Assembly: GCF_024171695.1 (NCBI RefSeq) | Contig: NZ_JAMTCF010000025.1 | Coordinates: forward strand, 47,992-111,991 | Length of the DNA stretch: 64,000 bases | From: Actinosynnema pretiosum | Lineage (GTDB): Bacteria > Actinomycetota > Actinomycetes > Mycobacteriales > Pseudonocardiaceae | Direction: 5' to 3' | Part shown: positions 49,436 to 58,825 of the stretch, in pieces | How positions within the stretch are numbered: the first letter of the stretch is position 1 | How the letters are laid out: the number at the start of each line of letters is the position of its first letter | Notes under the pieces: model-generated | Database searches by the model: none | What the model was told of the DNA's origin: nothing | What the model saw: the letters and a program-made list of their open reading frames with translations, nothing else | Program-made: the position numbers and the translations under genes

Positions 49436-52210
49436 TCACCGTCCATTGTCCACCGTTCGGACACCCCGTTCCGACATTCGGCCGCGCTCCGCCGCGTCGC
49501 GGATGCGCGCCCGATCCGGGTGCTCCCGCGTCAACCGGTGCACGTGCCGCAGGAACGCGCCCCGGTCCGGGAACGGCGCGGCTTCCCACACCCGGTCCAG
49601 GAAACCGTTCTCGTTGGGCACCCCTGAATCCACCCCGCCGAACGCGATCACCGGTTCCACCCGGCGGAAGTAGGAGTGGAACGGATCGGCCGTGCCCTCG
49701 TGGAACGGCGCGAACTCGATCCCGCCGATGGTGAAGTGCAGCGGTTTCCCGGAAATCGGGCCGAGCGCGCGTGAGAGGTCCCCGGACAACGACGCGTGCC
49801 GGTGCAGCGCGAGTTCGAGGAATTCCGCTCGCGCGTCGCGGGCGACCAGGTGCACCGGCCCGTAGCCGAGCGCCTGCACCTCCGGCCGGTCCGGCGTCGG
49901 TTCGGCCACCAGGCGGAACGGCGTGCGCAGTCGCAGCACGTCACCGCGCCGCCACTCGCGCGCCACCGACAGGTAGGAGCCCGCGGCGGGCACCGCGATC
50001 GGCCGCCCGTTGAGCGACGCGCTGCTGCCGCGCGCCCACGACGGCACCCGCACCTTGATCGTGAACCGACCGCCCCTCCCGCCGATTCTGAGCGAAGTGC
50101 CCTGCTCAAAGGGAAAACCGGTCTCCTGGGTGATCGAGGTCCCGTTCCAGTGCGCGGTCGTCGGCGCGAAGAGGTTCACGTACAACGATTCCGCGTCGTG
50201 GAAGTACACCGAGTCCTGGTACTTGGTCGCGCTCTCCAGACCCGTTCCCTCGCAGCACGTGGCGCCCTGCTTGGGCGTGAAGTCCCGCACCGATCCGGGT
50301 GCCAGTCCGATGAAGTAGGTCATCAGCGGGACGTCCGCGCTCGGCGAGTCCTGCTTGGAACCGAGGATCTGGTTGAACAGCGCCCGTTCTCCGTACTCCG
50401 CGTACTTGACGTCCGGCTCGTGCCGGAACAGCGCGCGGCCGAGCTTGAGCATGTTGTGCGCGCAGCACGTCTCGGCGTTGTCGCCCGCCAGGGTTTCCGC
50501 GATCGCGCCGGGCGCGCGCCAGAACTCACCGGTGCTGGTGCCGCCGATCCGGTAGAGCCGCCGCGGCACCACCATGTCCCAGAAGTTCCGCGCCGCGTCG
50601 AGGTACCGCCGCTCGCCGGTGGCCTCGTGCAGCCGCACCAGGCCGGTGAAGACGGGGATGTGCTGGTTGGCGTGCAACCCGGTGAGCACGTCCCGGTTCT
50701 CCGCGCACGCGTCGATCAGCGAGTCGAGGTCGAACATCCGCGCCAGCGCGAGGTGCTCCGGTTTGCCGGTGCGGGCGTGCAGGTCGACGACGGCCTCGGC
50801 GACGCCGCCGAACTCGCCGCTGGAGAAGATCGACCACATCCGCTGCCGCACCTGCGGGGTGAGCCGGGACAGCCTGGAGTGCATCCAGTCGCCCATGCCG
50901 TCGGCCAGGTCGAGCGCGCGCGGGTCGCCGATGGCGGTGTGCGCGTCGAGCAGGCCGCGCAGGATCTTGTGCGCGGTGTAGTACGGGGCCCAGACCACCT
51001 GGTAGTTCGAGGAGGTCATGGACTCCAGGGTGATGAACTGGGTCTCCGGGTAGGCCGCGAGGAAGCCGGGATGGCTTGGCGCGCCCCAGGTCCGGCGCAC
51101 GGGCGCGTCCCGGCCGCGCAGGTCGCGCAGCACCGGACCGGCCTCGTCGCACGGGTACGCGGCGACGTCGCCGTCGGCGGGCCGACCTGCCGCGGCGGCG
51201 ACCTCGTCCGGCGCGAGGACCCGCGACCACACGCTGATCTCGTCGAACGCGCCCGCGAACACCGGGTCGGCGGCGAAGTGCGAGCGGCCGAGCCAGTGGT
51301 GCGCGAGGCCGGTGAGCGGGGTGGTGACGGTGGTGCCGCCGACCGGCGCGCCGTCGACGTAGAGGGTGGCCGAGCCGTCGCCGACGGTGAGCGCGAGGTG
51401 GCTCCACTCCCCCACCGGCAGCGGGTTCGGCGCGTCGACGCCCTGCTCGCCGCCGGGTCCGGTGGCGGTGATCGCGAAGCGCGGCACGCCGTTCCCGTTG
51501 CGGGCGGCCAGGTACAGGTAGCGGGTGTCGTCGTCGCCGAAGTCGAGCACCCGCGCCCAGTTGGAGGCGTGGGTCGGCTTGACCCAGGCGGCGAACGTGA
51601 ACCGCTCGGTGGGCAGCGCGGGCAGCTCCACGTACTGGTGGCAGCCGCGCTGGTGCTCGACCGCTCCGCCGAACCTCCCCCGCGCGGCGAGGGTTCCGGG
51701 TTCGGCGCGCAGGGCGGCGCGGCTGTCGTGCAGCGCGCCGACGATGGTGTCGATCTTGTCGGTGAACACCCGCTCGCCGGTGCTCGCGCCCGCCTGGGCC
51801 AGCATCGACAGGAAGTGCCCGGTGTAGTGGCCGCGCAGGTTGCCGTTCGCCTCGCCGTCAAGACCCTCCCAGCCGCCGGGGGCGACCGCGCCGAGGGTGG
51901 GCAGGTTGGCGTTGGCCCGGAACACCTGCACCAGGCGGTTGACGTCGTACCCGCGCGCGTGGGCCAGCACCAGCTCGCGCTTGTCGGCGAGCAGGCCGTC
52001 GTGCAGCGCGACCTGGTCGAGCCGGAAGGCGTCGAGCGCGGGCCGAGCGGCAGCGGTGGCGCTGGCGGCAGCGGCAGCGGTGGCGTTCGGGGCGCCCCCG
52101 GTGGGCGACGCGGGAGCGGCCGAAGCCGCCCCCGCGCCCACCAGCGGCGCCGTCGCCGCGAGGCCTCCCGCGAGCAGGAAACCCCTCCTCGGCAACGGCA
52201 CCCGGCTCAC
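49436..52210 (-). CDS. Secreted GH127 beta-L-arabinofuranosidase with LamG insert
   Basis: 924 residues from the GTG at 52210, which overlaps the preceding stop by four bases. A twin-arginine-type signal (PRRGFLLAGG) is followed by the GH127 opening VALHDGLLADKRELVLAHARGYDVNRLVQVF. A LamG-like beta-sandwich is inserted at about 210-375 (FTFAAWVKPTHASNWARVLDFG). The (alpha/alpha)6 catalytic domain then resumes. The zinc-cysteine site of GH127 is intact: Glu580 and Cys582 in NAETCC, Cys652 and Cys653 in GATCCEGTG. GH127 enzymes remove beta-L-arabinofuranose from plant glycoproteins or pectin. It is the last gene of the arabinan-enzyme operon. Confidence 0.92.
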   Translation of the reverse strand: MSRVPLPRRGFLLAGGLAATAPLVGAGAASAAPASPTGGAPNATAAAAASATAAARPALDAFRLDQVALHDGLLADKRELVLAHARGYDVNRLVQVFRANANLPTLGAVAPGGWEGLDGEANGNLRGHYTGHFLSMLAQAGASTGERVFTDKIDTIVGALHDSRAALRAEPGTLAARGRFGGAVEHQRGCHQYVELPALPTERFTFAAWVKPTHASNWARVLDFGDDDTRYLYLAARNGNGVPRFAITATGPGGEQGVDAPNPLPVGEWSHLALTVGDGSATLYVDGAPVGGTTVTTPLTGLAHHWLGRSHFAADPVFAGAFDEISVWSRVLAPDEVAAAAGRPADGDVAAYPCDEAGPVLRDLRGRDAPVRRTWGAPSHPGFLAAYPETQFITLESMTSSNYQVVWAPYYTAHKILRGLLDAHTAIGDPRALDLADGMGDWMHSRLSRLTPQVRQRMWSIFSSGEFGGVAEAVVDLHARTGKPEHLALARMFDLDSLIDACAENRDVLTGLHANQHIPVFTGLVRLHEATGERRYLDAARNFWDMVVPRRLYRIGGTSTGEFWRAPGAIAETLAGDNAETCCAHNMLKLGRALFRHEPDVKYAEYGERALFNQILGSKQDSPSADVPLMTYFIGLAPGSVRDFTPKQGATCCEGTGLESATKYQDSVYFHDAESLYVNLFAPTTAHWNGTSITQETGFPFEQGTSLRIGGRGGRFTIKVRVPSWARGSSASLNGRPIAVPAAGSYLSVAREWRRGDVLRLRTPFRLVAEPTPDRPEVQALGYGPVHLVARDARAEFLELALHRHASLSGDLSRALGPISGKPLHFTIGGIEFAPFHEGTADPFHSYFRRVEPVIAFGGVDSGVPNENGFLDRVWEAAPFPDRGAFLRHVHRLTREHPDRARIRDAAERGRMSERGVRTVDNGR

Positions 52211-53754
52211 CCGACCTTGAACGTCGCGCGCTTGCGCGCGTCGGAGTTGCCCGGTTCGGCCACGACGAGCCTGCCGCTGTCGTGCGCGAGGTAGCCCGCC
52301 GCGCTGCCGTGCGGTCGCAGCGACACCGCCGTCTTGTCGGCGAGCCCCTCGACCCGGACGAAGCTGGCCGCGCGCCCGTAGGCGTCGGTGTCCTCGTACG
52401 GGTCGACCCGGATGGTCGCGCCGTCGACCACCCGCGCGTACCGGTTGGGGTAGTTGACCGACTGGAGCGCGACCGTGCCCGCGCCGAAGAAGCCCGGCAC
52501 GAAGCGGAACTGCGAGTCGGCGACGGTGCGCACGTTGCCGTCCACCCGCAGCTTGTAGTCGTAGTGCCGCACGAACAGGTTCGGCGCGTCGAGCGGCGAC
52601 AGGCGGCTGATGGGGCCGCCCTTGCCGACCGGGACGCCGAACGACGGGGTGCCGTCGTCGTTCCAGTGCACCCGCTGCACGCGGGCGTGCCGGTTCGGGT
52701 CGAACAGCGGGTCGCCGGTGATGTCCCGGTAGTCGCGGGCGTGGTAGACCATGACGTCCGCGCCGTCGACCGTGGTGAACGAGTTGTGGCCGGGCCCGTA
52801 CTGGCCGGTCTCGGCGCTGGTGGCGAAGACCGGGGTCTGCGTCTTGGTCCACGAGCGCGCGTCGAGCAGGTTCGCGTTCTCGTCGGCGGTGAGCAGGCCC
52901 ATGCAGTAGCGGGAGTCGGTGGCGCTGGCCGAGTAGGTGACGAACACCCGGCCGTTGCGGATCAGCACCGCGGCGCCCTCGTTCACCTTGAAGCCCTGGA
53001 CCTCCCAGCTCAGCGTGGGAACGGCGATCCGGACCGGCGCGGACTTGAGTGCGAGAGGAGAGGCCATCTCGGCGATGTAGAGGTTGCTGTTGGTGGCGAT
53101 GCCCGGTTCGCTCTGCGCCCACAGGAAGTACCGCTTGCCCCGGTGCTCGAACGTGGTGGCGTCCAGGGTGAAGGTGTCCCAGGCGGTGGTCATCTGACCG
53201 CGCAGCACCCAGCCGTCGGCGCGCGGGTCGGCGTTGGCCGATTCGAGGACGTAGGTGCGGATGCGGAACGGCTCGTTCGAGTCGCCCGCCGCGAAGTAGA
53301 CGTACCACTTGCCGTCGATGCGGTGCAGCTCCGGCGCCCAGATGTAGCCGCCCATCTTGCCGGAGGTCGGCCGCCGCCAGATGGTGCGCTCGCGGGCGGT
53401 CGTCAGACCGTCCAACGTGGACGCTCCCCGGATGACGATGCGGTCGTACTCCGGGACCGAACCGGTCAGGTAGTACATGCCGTCGGTGGGCGGGGTGACG
53501 AACGGGTCGGCGCGCTGCTCGACCAGCGGGCTGCGGGTGGGCAGCGCGGGCGTGACGTCGATGGCGGCCTGGCCGGGGACGGCCTGCGCCGAGATCCCCT
53601 GTGCCGAGATCCCCTGTGCCGAGACCCCCTGCGCGGCAGCGGTTCCCGCCGACTCCTGGGCCGACGCGGTGGTGGCGCCGAGCGCGGGGATCGTGCTCGC
53701 GGCGGCGAGCGCCCCTCCGGCGCGCAGCAGTGACCTGCGGTCGAGCGTGCTCAC
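52207..53754 (-). CDS. Secreted GH43-like enzyme with C-terminal AbfB domain
   Basis: 515 residues. A Tat-type signal (DRRSLLRAGG) is followed by a repeated AQGIS linker (about 41-58). A five-bladed beta-propeller starts with the catalytic Asp83 in RADPFV and continues with IWAPELHRIDGKWYVYFAA and a NEGAAVLI segment carrying the likely catalytic Glu. A C-terminal AbfB/CBM42 trefoil (NLFVRHYDYKLRVDG, GLADKTAVSLRPHG) binds arabinofuranosyl side chains. The protein is probably an alpha-L-arabinofuranosidase. Four-base overlaps join it to the GH51 gene before and the GH127 gene after. Confidence 0.87.
   Translation of the reverse strand: MSTLDRRSLLRAGGALAAASTIPALGATTASAQESAGTAAAQGVSAQGISAQGISAQAVPGQAAIDVTPALPTRSPLVEQRADPFVTPPTDGMYYLTGSVPEYDRIVIRGASTLDGLTTARERTIWRRPTSGKMGGYIWAPELHRIDGKWYVYFAAGDSNEPFRIRTYVLESANADPRADGWVLRGQMTTAWDTFTLDATTFEHRGKRYFLWAQSEPGIATNSNLYIAEMASPLALKSAPVRIAVPTLSWEVQGFKVNEGAAVLIRNGRVFVTYSASATDSRYCMGLLTADENANLLDARSWTKTQTPVFATSAETGQYGPGHNSFTTVDGADVMVYHARDYRDITGDPLFDPNRHARVQRVHWNDDGTPSFGVPVGKGGPISRLSPLDAPNLFVRHYDYKLRVDGNVRTVADSQFRFVPGFFGAGTVALQSVNYPNRYARVVDGATIRVDPYEDTDAYGRAASFVRVEGLADKTAVSLRPHGSAAGYLAHDSGRLVVAEPGNSDARKRATFKVG
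53585..53629. repeat. 15-base triplicate in the GH43-AbfB linker
   Basis: Three copies of TGYGCCGAGATCCCC at 53585, 53600 and 53615, encoding an in-frame SAQGI/SAQGV unit after the signal peptide. Confidence 0.8.
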
Positions 53755-56231
53755 TGACGGCTCCTGTCCTTGATGCGGAGGAAGGTCACGGAGTGCGGCG
53801 GGAACGTGTGGGTGAAGGAGTTGGAGACCTTCACCTTCTCCTCGGTGGGCCGGATCGGCTGGGAGAACTCGGTGTTGACGTCATCGGCGTAGCCCTTGAG
53901 CACGGTGGCCTTGACCGTGCCGGAGATCTTGGCCTTGGACCCGAAGTCGAGCTTCGTGCGGGCGGCGTTCGCCTGGGCGTTGACCACCTTGACGATCAGC
54001 TCGCCGGTCTTGGCGTCGCGGGTGACGACCTGGCGGAACGGCTCGACCACCTTGTCGTCGCTGAACTCGCCCCACTTCACGCCGTCCAGGAACAGCGTCA
54101 CCTTCCGGCCACGGACCTGCGCCTTCAGCTCGTACTCGCGACCGGTCTCCACCGAGGTCGAGTCGGTGATGACCGCGCTCTTGGCCCCGTTGACGTGCTT
54201 CTCGATCGCGGACTGGGTGTTGTTCCAGCCGCCGACGTTCCACCAGTAGTAGTTGCCGGTGTCCTTGACTCCGAAGGCGAGCAGGAAGCCCTCCTTGCCG
54301 GACTGCTTGGTGGCCTTGACGGTCACGTCGTAGTCGCGCCAGCTCTTGTCGCCCGCCGTGACGAGGGTGTTCTCGGTGACCGCGTCGGACTGGGCGAACT
54401 TCCCGTCCCGCACCGCCCAGCTGCCACCGGACGTCCTGGTCCAGTTCGCGTCCCCGGCGGAGAAGTCGTCGGAGAACAGGGTGGTCCCGTCCGGCGCGGT
54501 GACCTTGACGTCGTCGTAGCTGGCGGCGGTCGCCCAGGTGGACAGGCCGATCGCGCCGGTGATCGGCTCCAGCGTGGAAGGTGTTCCGGAGGCGGTGCTG
54601 GGCACGACGTGGTCGCCCGTGTTCGTCATGAACAGCTTCTGCACCTCGTAGCTGGGCGAGCCCCACGACGCGTGGTTGTTGAACCAGATCATGTCCGGCT
54701 TCCACTGCACGTAGTCCTCGTTGGACAGCAGCGGCGCGTAGGAGGCCATCTTGACCACGTCGGCGTTGCGCTCCAGGCCGGTCATGTAGGCGGCCTCGGA
54801 GAGCGCGTTGAACCACTTGTTGTCCCGCGAGGCGTACTCGCCGAGGAACACCTTGGGCCCGTTGCGGTCGTACGAGTCGTACCGGTTGTTGTTCTCCAGG
54901 AACCACTCCGGCGCGCGGTAGTAGTGCTCGTCCACCAGCGCGGTGCCCTCGGCGCGGTTCAGCTCCCACAGCCGGTCGAACGTGGCGCCGGAGGAGTCGG
55001 GACCGGAGTTGCCGACGATCGTGATCTCCGGGTGCTTCGCCTCGATGACCCGCTTGAACTCGACGAACCTGGCGAAGTACTCGTTCGGCAGGTTCTCCTC
55101 GTTGCCGACGGCCAGGTACTTGAGGTTGAACGGCTTGGGGTGGCCCGCCTCGGCGCGCTTGCGGCCCCAGGTGGAGTCGGCGGGACCGTTGGCGTACTCG
55201 ATGAGGTCGAGCGCGTCCTGGACGTGCCGCTGGAGCAGCTGCGGGTCGTCGGTGGCTCGGTTCTGGCCGCAGCCGGTGACCAGCGCGGGCACCACGGGCA
55301 GCGGCGTGGCGCCGATGTCCTCGGAGAACTGGAAGTACTCGTGGTACCCGAGGCCGTAGGACTGGTTGTAGCCCCAGAAGTTCCAGTTGGTGGCGCGGGT
55401 CTCGACCGGGCCGACGGTGTCCTTCCACTGGTACGAGCGGCGGCGCTCGAAGTTCGACGCCTGGTCGTAGCCGTAGTGGCTGCCGGTGTTGACCAGGCAG
55501 CCGCCGGGGAAGCGGACGAAGCCTGGCTTGAGGTCGGCGATCTTCTGGGCGAGGTCCTTGCGCAGCCCGTGGCCCTTGAAGGTGTCCTGCGGGATGAGCG
55601 AGACCATGTCCAGCCGCAGCGTGCCTGCGCCCGCGCCGCCCACGAGCAGCCTGCCGGTGGTGGACGAGGTGCGGGCGCGGAAGGAGCCGGTGTACTCGGC
55701 CCACTCGTCACCGCGCACGGTGAGGCTGAGCGACTGGGCGAGGTCCTTGCCCGCCGGGTCGGTCAGCGCGACGGTGAGCTTGGCGCCGGAGGGCTGGTCG
55801 GTGCGCGCCCAGACGGAGAAGTCGTAGCGCGCGGACTGCTCGACGTTGACGCCGCTGTTGTACCCGGAGTTGATGACGCCGGAGGGCAGCCCGAGCTTGA
55901 GGTAGCGGCGGTTGCGCTCGTTCATGCGGCCGTCGTCGTCGACGACCTGCGGGTCGCCGCCGGTGGGCGCCCACGCGGTCAGGCCGGTGTAGGCCGCGTT
56001 GTCGGCGGGGTCGTACTCGAAGGAGCGGTTCTGCACCAGCTCGGCGTACAGGCCGCCGTCGGCGGCGCGGTTGATGTCCTCGTAGAAGACGCCGTACATG
56101 GTGTCGTCGATCGTCGCGCCCTTGCCGGACGGGTCGATCGTCATGGTGTAGTCGGCCTCCGCCGCAGCCCCCGTCGCGGGGACGGCGACGAGCAGGCTCG
56201 TGGCAAGGGCGACCGCCAGTGCGCGGTTCAT
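53751..56231 (-). CDS. Secreted GH51-type alpha-L-arabinofuranosidase with inserted sandwich domain
   Basis: 826 residues with a Sec signal peptide (cleavage near GAAAEAD). The catalytic region starts at TIDDTMYGVFYEDINRAADGGLYAELVQNRSFE, a CBM4-like domain follows (about 90-200), then the barrel (GFVRFPGGCLVNTGSHYGYDQ). Acid/base Glu378 is in VGNEENLP and nucleophile Glu465 in FLGEYAS. A beta-sandwich of about 190 residues (near 565-755) is inserted before the C-terminal arabinofuranosidase domain, which ends VSNSFTHTFPPHSVTFLRI. It releases L-arabinose from arabinan or arabinoxylan. It overlaps the GH43-AbfB gene by four bases and lies 88 bases after the GH43-LamG gene. Confidence 0.9.
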   Translation of the reverse strand: MNRALAVALATSLLVAVPATGAAAEADYTMTIDPSGKGATIDDTMYGVFYEDINRAADGGLYAELVQNRSFEYDPADNAAYTGLTAWAPTGGDPQVVDDDGRMNERNRRYLKLGLPSGVINSGYNSGVNVEQSARYDFSVWARTDQPSGAKLTVALTDPAGKDLAQSLSLTVRGDEWAEYTGSFRARTSSTTGRLLVGGAGAGTLRLDMVSLIPQDTFKGHGLRKDLAQKIADLKPGFVRFPGGCLVNTGSHYGYDQASNFERRRSYQWKDTVGPVETRATNWNFWGYNQSYGLGYHEYFQFSEDIGATPLPVVPALVTGCGQNRATDDPQLLQRHVQDALDLIEYANGPADSTWGRKRAEAGHPKPFNLKYLAVGNEENLPNEYFARFVEFKRVIEAKHPEITIVGNSGPDSSGATFDRLWELNRAEGTALVDEHYYRAPEWFLENNNRYDSYDRNGPKVFLGEYASRDNKWFNALSEAAYMTGLERNADVVKMASYAPLLSNEDYVQWKPDMIWFNNHASWGSPSYEVQKLFMTNTGDHVVPSTASGTPSTLEPITGAIGLSTWATAASYDDVKVTAPDGTTLFSDDFSAGDANWTRTSGGSWAVRDGKFAQSDAVTENTLVTAGDKSWRDYDVTVKATKQSGKEGFLLAFGVKDTGNYYWWNVGGWNNTQSAIEKHVNGAKSAVITDSTSVETGREYELKAQVRGRKVTLFLDGVKWGEFSDDKVVEPFRQVVTRDAKTGELIVKVVNAQANAARTKLDFGSKAKISGTVKATVLKGYADDVNTEFSQPIRPTEEKVKVSNSFTHTFPPHSVTFLRIKDRSRQ

Positions 56232-56319
56232 CCGGTGGACTCCTCGGCGAGTCGTGGGTCGAGTCGTGGAGCGTCGGTCGGGGTGCGGCGGTGCGGGTGC
56301 GGCGGCGGGGTCCGGGGGA

Positions 56320-58569
56320 TCACGGGAACGCCGCGCGCAGCCGGTCCAGCTCGGCCTTGGTGACCGGCAGGACGGTGCCGTGGCGGGGGCGCGCGGGCAG
56401 GTGGTAGTCGGTGGACGGGGTCCACCGGCCGGACGCCAGGTCGGTGGTCTCGAACGGCACGTAGCCGCGACCGCCGAACTCGTCGATCAGCAGGTACCAG
56501 CGGTCCTCGGTGTTGGACTTGAACACCGTCGGCCCCTCACCGCGCTCGATCGCCCCCTTGCCGATGCAGTCGGCGACGTGCTCGTAGGAGGTGGAGCGCA
56601 GCGAGGTGGAGCGCTCGGCGAGGATGAACTTGCTGCACGGCGTGGTGGACGTGTTGTTCCGCTCGTCCTTGGTGAAGCGGTAGTACTGGCCGCCGTGCTC
56701 GACGACGGTGGAGTCGATCACCGAGTAGCCGGGGTCCACCCACACCTGCGGCTCGCTGAAGGTGCGGAAGTCGCGGGTGGTGGCGTAGAGCATCCGGTTG
56801 TGGGTGTTGCCGGTGTGCTCCGGGTCGTCCTCGGCGTAGAGCTTGGAGGCCCAGAACACCACGTAGGCCCCGATGCTCGGGTCGTAGTAGGCCTCGGGCG
56901 CCCAGGTGTTGCCCGCCGTGTCGGGGGCGACGCGCACGTGCCGCTGCTGCGACCAGGTGACGAGGTCGGTGGACTCCCACACCTCGACGTGCTTGCTCCC
57001 CTTGCGCTGCACCAGGTCCCAGTTCCCGTTGCCGTGGATCTTGAGGTCGGTGGCGACGAGGTAGAACTTGTCGCCCTCGGGCGAGCGGATGACGAACGGG
57101 TCGCGCACGCCGCGATCGCCCTGCGTGGAGGTGAGCACCGGCTGACCGCCGCCCAGCTCGTCCCAGAGCAGCGGGGTGTTCCCGCGCGAGGCGGCGAAGT
57201 GCACCTGCTCGCCGGTGGCGGTGCCCTCGCCGGTGAAGTAGCCGAAGAAGTAGCCCTCGTACGCGGCCGGTTCCGGCATCGGGGTGACGGAGAGTGCGAA
57301 GTGCCGAAGCTCCGTTCGGCTTCCCGATCCCACGGCGGCGGTGAGCCGGACCTGCCGCGCGGGCTGCCCGTGCGCGGGTCTGGTGACCTCGCCGGTGGGC
57401 GTGACGACGGCGGGGGCGCTGGAGGTCCAGGTCACCGTCGTGCCGTGCAGGCCGGTGGTGGGCAGGGTGAGGTTGCCGCGCACGTCGTCGGCGTCCCAGA
57501 CGGTCAGCGCCCGCGCGGCCTCGGCGACCTTCTCGCGGTCGGTGGGCTGCGGACGGACGGTCACCGCGAACACCCTGACCTGCTTGGCGGAGCCCTTGCC
57601 GATGGTGGCCGTGAGCAGCGCCAACGACGGCAGCAGGCCAGCTCGGGGGCGGGTCACCTTGCCGGTGGGCGAGACGGCGCCGGGATTGGTGGAGTGCCAG
57701 GAGATCGTGGTGTCGTGCGGGCCTGTGGTGGGGAGGGCGAGGTCCTCGGTGATCAGCGAGGTGTCGCCGAGCTTGAGCGAGGCGCTGTCGCGGCGGACGC
57801 GTTCACGGTCGGAGGTGAAGCCGAGCCCGTGCACCTCGTCGGCGCTCAGAGCCCTGTCGTACAGCCGGAAGTCGCGCACCTCGCCCTTGAGGCGGTGGTC
57901 GCCGGGGTAGACCGATCGGCCGATGTGGTTGGCCTTCGTGGACCCGCCGCCGATGTCGCCGGGGCGGATCGTCACGTCGGTGCGCCTGCCCACCTCCACG
58001 CCGTCCTCGTAGAGCACGGCGGTGCTCCCGGTCTGGGTGTAGGTGAGCGTCTTCCACACGTCGCGCCGCAGGTCGCGGCCCGAGGTGGTGGTCTGCTCGG
58101 TGGACCAGTTCCCGGTGGCGATCGAGCTGCGGTAGGCGTTGCCGGTGGTGAACAGGTAGCCGTCGCCTGCGCTGCCGTTCGTGTTCCCGATGCCCCAGAC
58201 GAAGTAGGGCGTGGCCTGGTCGGGCGCGATGCGGACCTGGATGGAGGCGGTGACCGAGTCGAGGCCGCGCAGCAGGTCGTCGGGCAGGTCGACGTGGCCG
58301 TCGACGCCGCCGAGGCGGAGGCCGTTCGCGCCGCCGGGGACGGCGTCTCCGCTGATCACGGCGTCGCGGCGGGAGGGTGAGGCGTCGTGCGCGGTGGTCC
58401 CGGAGGACTCGGTGAGCGGGTAGTGGGCGATCAGGCCGCCGGGCCCCGAGGTGGCCGCCGAGGCGACCGCCGGGGTGACCGTCGGGATGACCGGGGCGAG
58501 CGGCACGAGGGCGAGCGCCAACACCGCTGCGAGGGGACGGGGACGGGGCAGAACGGGAGCCATGGGCAT
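56320..58569 (-). CDS. Secreted LamG-Ig-GH43 arabinan-active enzyme
   Basis: 749 residues: signal peptide; LamG domain (about 45-250, LIAHYPLTESSGTTAHDASP... GEVRDFRLYDRALSADEV); two atrophied bacterial Ig-like domains (each with the LPTTGxHxTTxxWxSxxPxxVxPTGxVTRP pattern, about 265-425); and a C-terminal GH43 propeller with the catalytic Asp in VRDPFVIRSPEG, WAPEAYYDPSIGAYVVFWAS and a Glu in ERGEGPTVFKS. It probably acts on arabinan, arabinoxylan or arabinogalactan. It is the first gene of the leftward operon. The ATG at 58569 follows GAGAG. An operator-like site lies 80 bases upstream. Confidence 0.85.
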   Translation of the reverse strand: MPMAPVLPRPRPLAAVLALALVPLAPVIPTVTPAVASAATSGPGGLIAHYPLTESSGTTAHDASPSRRDAVISGDAVPGGANGLRLGGVDGHVDLPDDLLRGLDSVTASIQVRIAPDQATPYFVWGIGNTNGSAGDGYLFTTGNAYRSSIATGNWSTEQTTTSGRDLRRDVWKTLTYTQTGSTAVLYEDGVEVGRRTDVTIRPGDIGGGSTKANHIGRSVYPGDHRLKGEVRDFRLYDRALSADEVHGLGFTSDRERVRRDSASLKLGDTSLITEDLALPTTGPHDTTISWHSTNPGAVSPTGKVTRPRAGLLPSLALLTATIGKGSAKQVRVFAVTVRPQPTDREKVAEAARALTVWDADDVRGNLTLPTTGLHGTTVTWTSSAPAVVTPTGEVTRPAHGQPARQVRLTAAVGSGSRTELRHFALSVTPMPEPAAYEGYFFGYFTGEGTATGEQVHFAASRGNTPLLWDELGGGQPVLTSTQGDRGVRDPFVIRSPEGDKFYLVATDLKIHGNGNWDLVQRKGSKHVEVWESTDLVTWSQQRHVRVAPDTAGNTWAPEAYYDPSIGAYVVFWASKLYAEDDPEHTGNTHNRMLYATTRDFRTFSEPQVWVDPGYSVIDSTVVEHGGQYYRFTKDERNNTSTTPCSKFILAERSTSLRSTSYEHVADCIGKGAIERGEGPTVFKSNTEDRWYLLIDEFGGRGYVPFETTDLASGRWTPSTDYHLPARPRHGTVLPVTKAELDRLRAAFP

Positions 58570-58648
58570 CGCTCTCGTCGTGCGCGGCAGAGGTGGCCGC
58601 GCGTCGTGAACAGGTACGTCCGGGTGTTGACGTGCGCTGAGTCACAAA

Positions 58649-58662
58649 AGTGAGCGCTAACA
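58649..58662. promoter_or_regulatory. LacI-type operator upstream of GH43-LamG
   Basis: AGTGAGCGCTAACA matches the araB operator TGTTATCGCTAACA at 11 of 14 positions. It is on the GH43 side of a divergent intergenic region. Confidence 0.6.
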
Positions 58663-58715
58663 TAGGTCGCCCTCAACCTGCGTGTCAAGCGTGCAACATC
58701 AAGGTTTCTGGGGGG

Positions 58716-58742
58716 TTGACGGACCGTATGTGAGCGTTCACT
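58716..58742 (+). promoter_or_regulatory. ytfQ promoter with second operator-like site
   Basis: TTGACG (58716-58721) is a good -35; the -10 would fall near CACTCT (58739-58744). TGTGAGCGTTCACT (58729-58742), nearly palindromic and matching the previous site at 10 of 14 positions, fills the spacer. The sites start 80 bases apart, compatible with looping across the divergent promoters. Confidence 0.5.
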
Positions 58743-58825
58743 CTTGTCCACCAGGTGACCGAGGTGACCCTGGTCACGCGGTCCCGCCGTCCGCGAGTTC
58801 ACCGTGGTTCACGTGGAGGATGCCC

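Noticed and set aside
58820..58825. ATG at 58820 as the ytfQ start
   Set aside because: GGAGG ends directly against this ATG; the GTG six bases on has the right spacing and keeps the same signal peptide.
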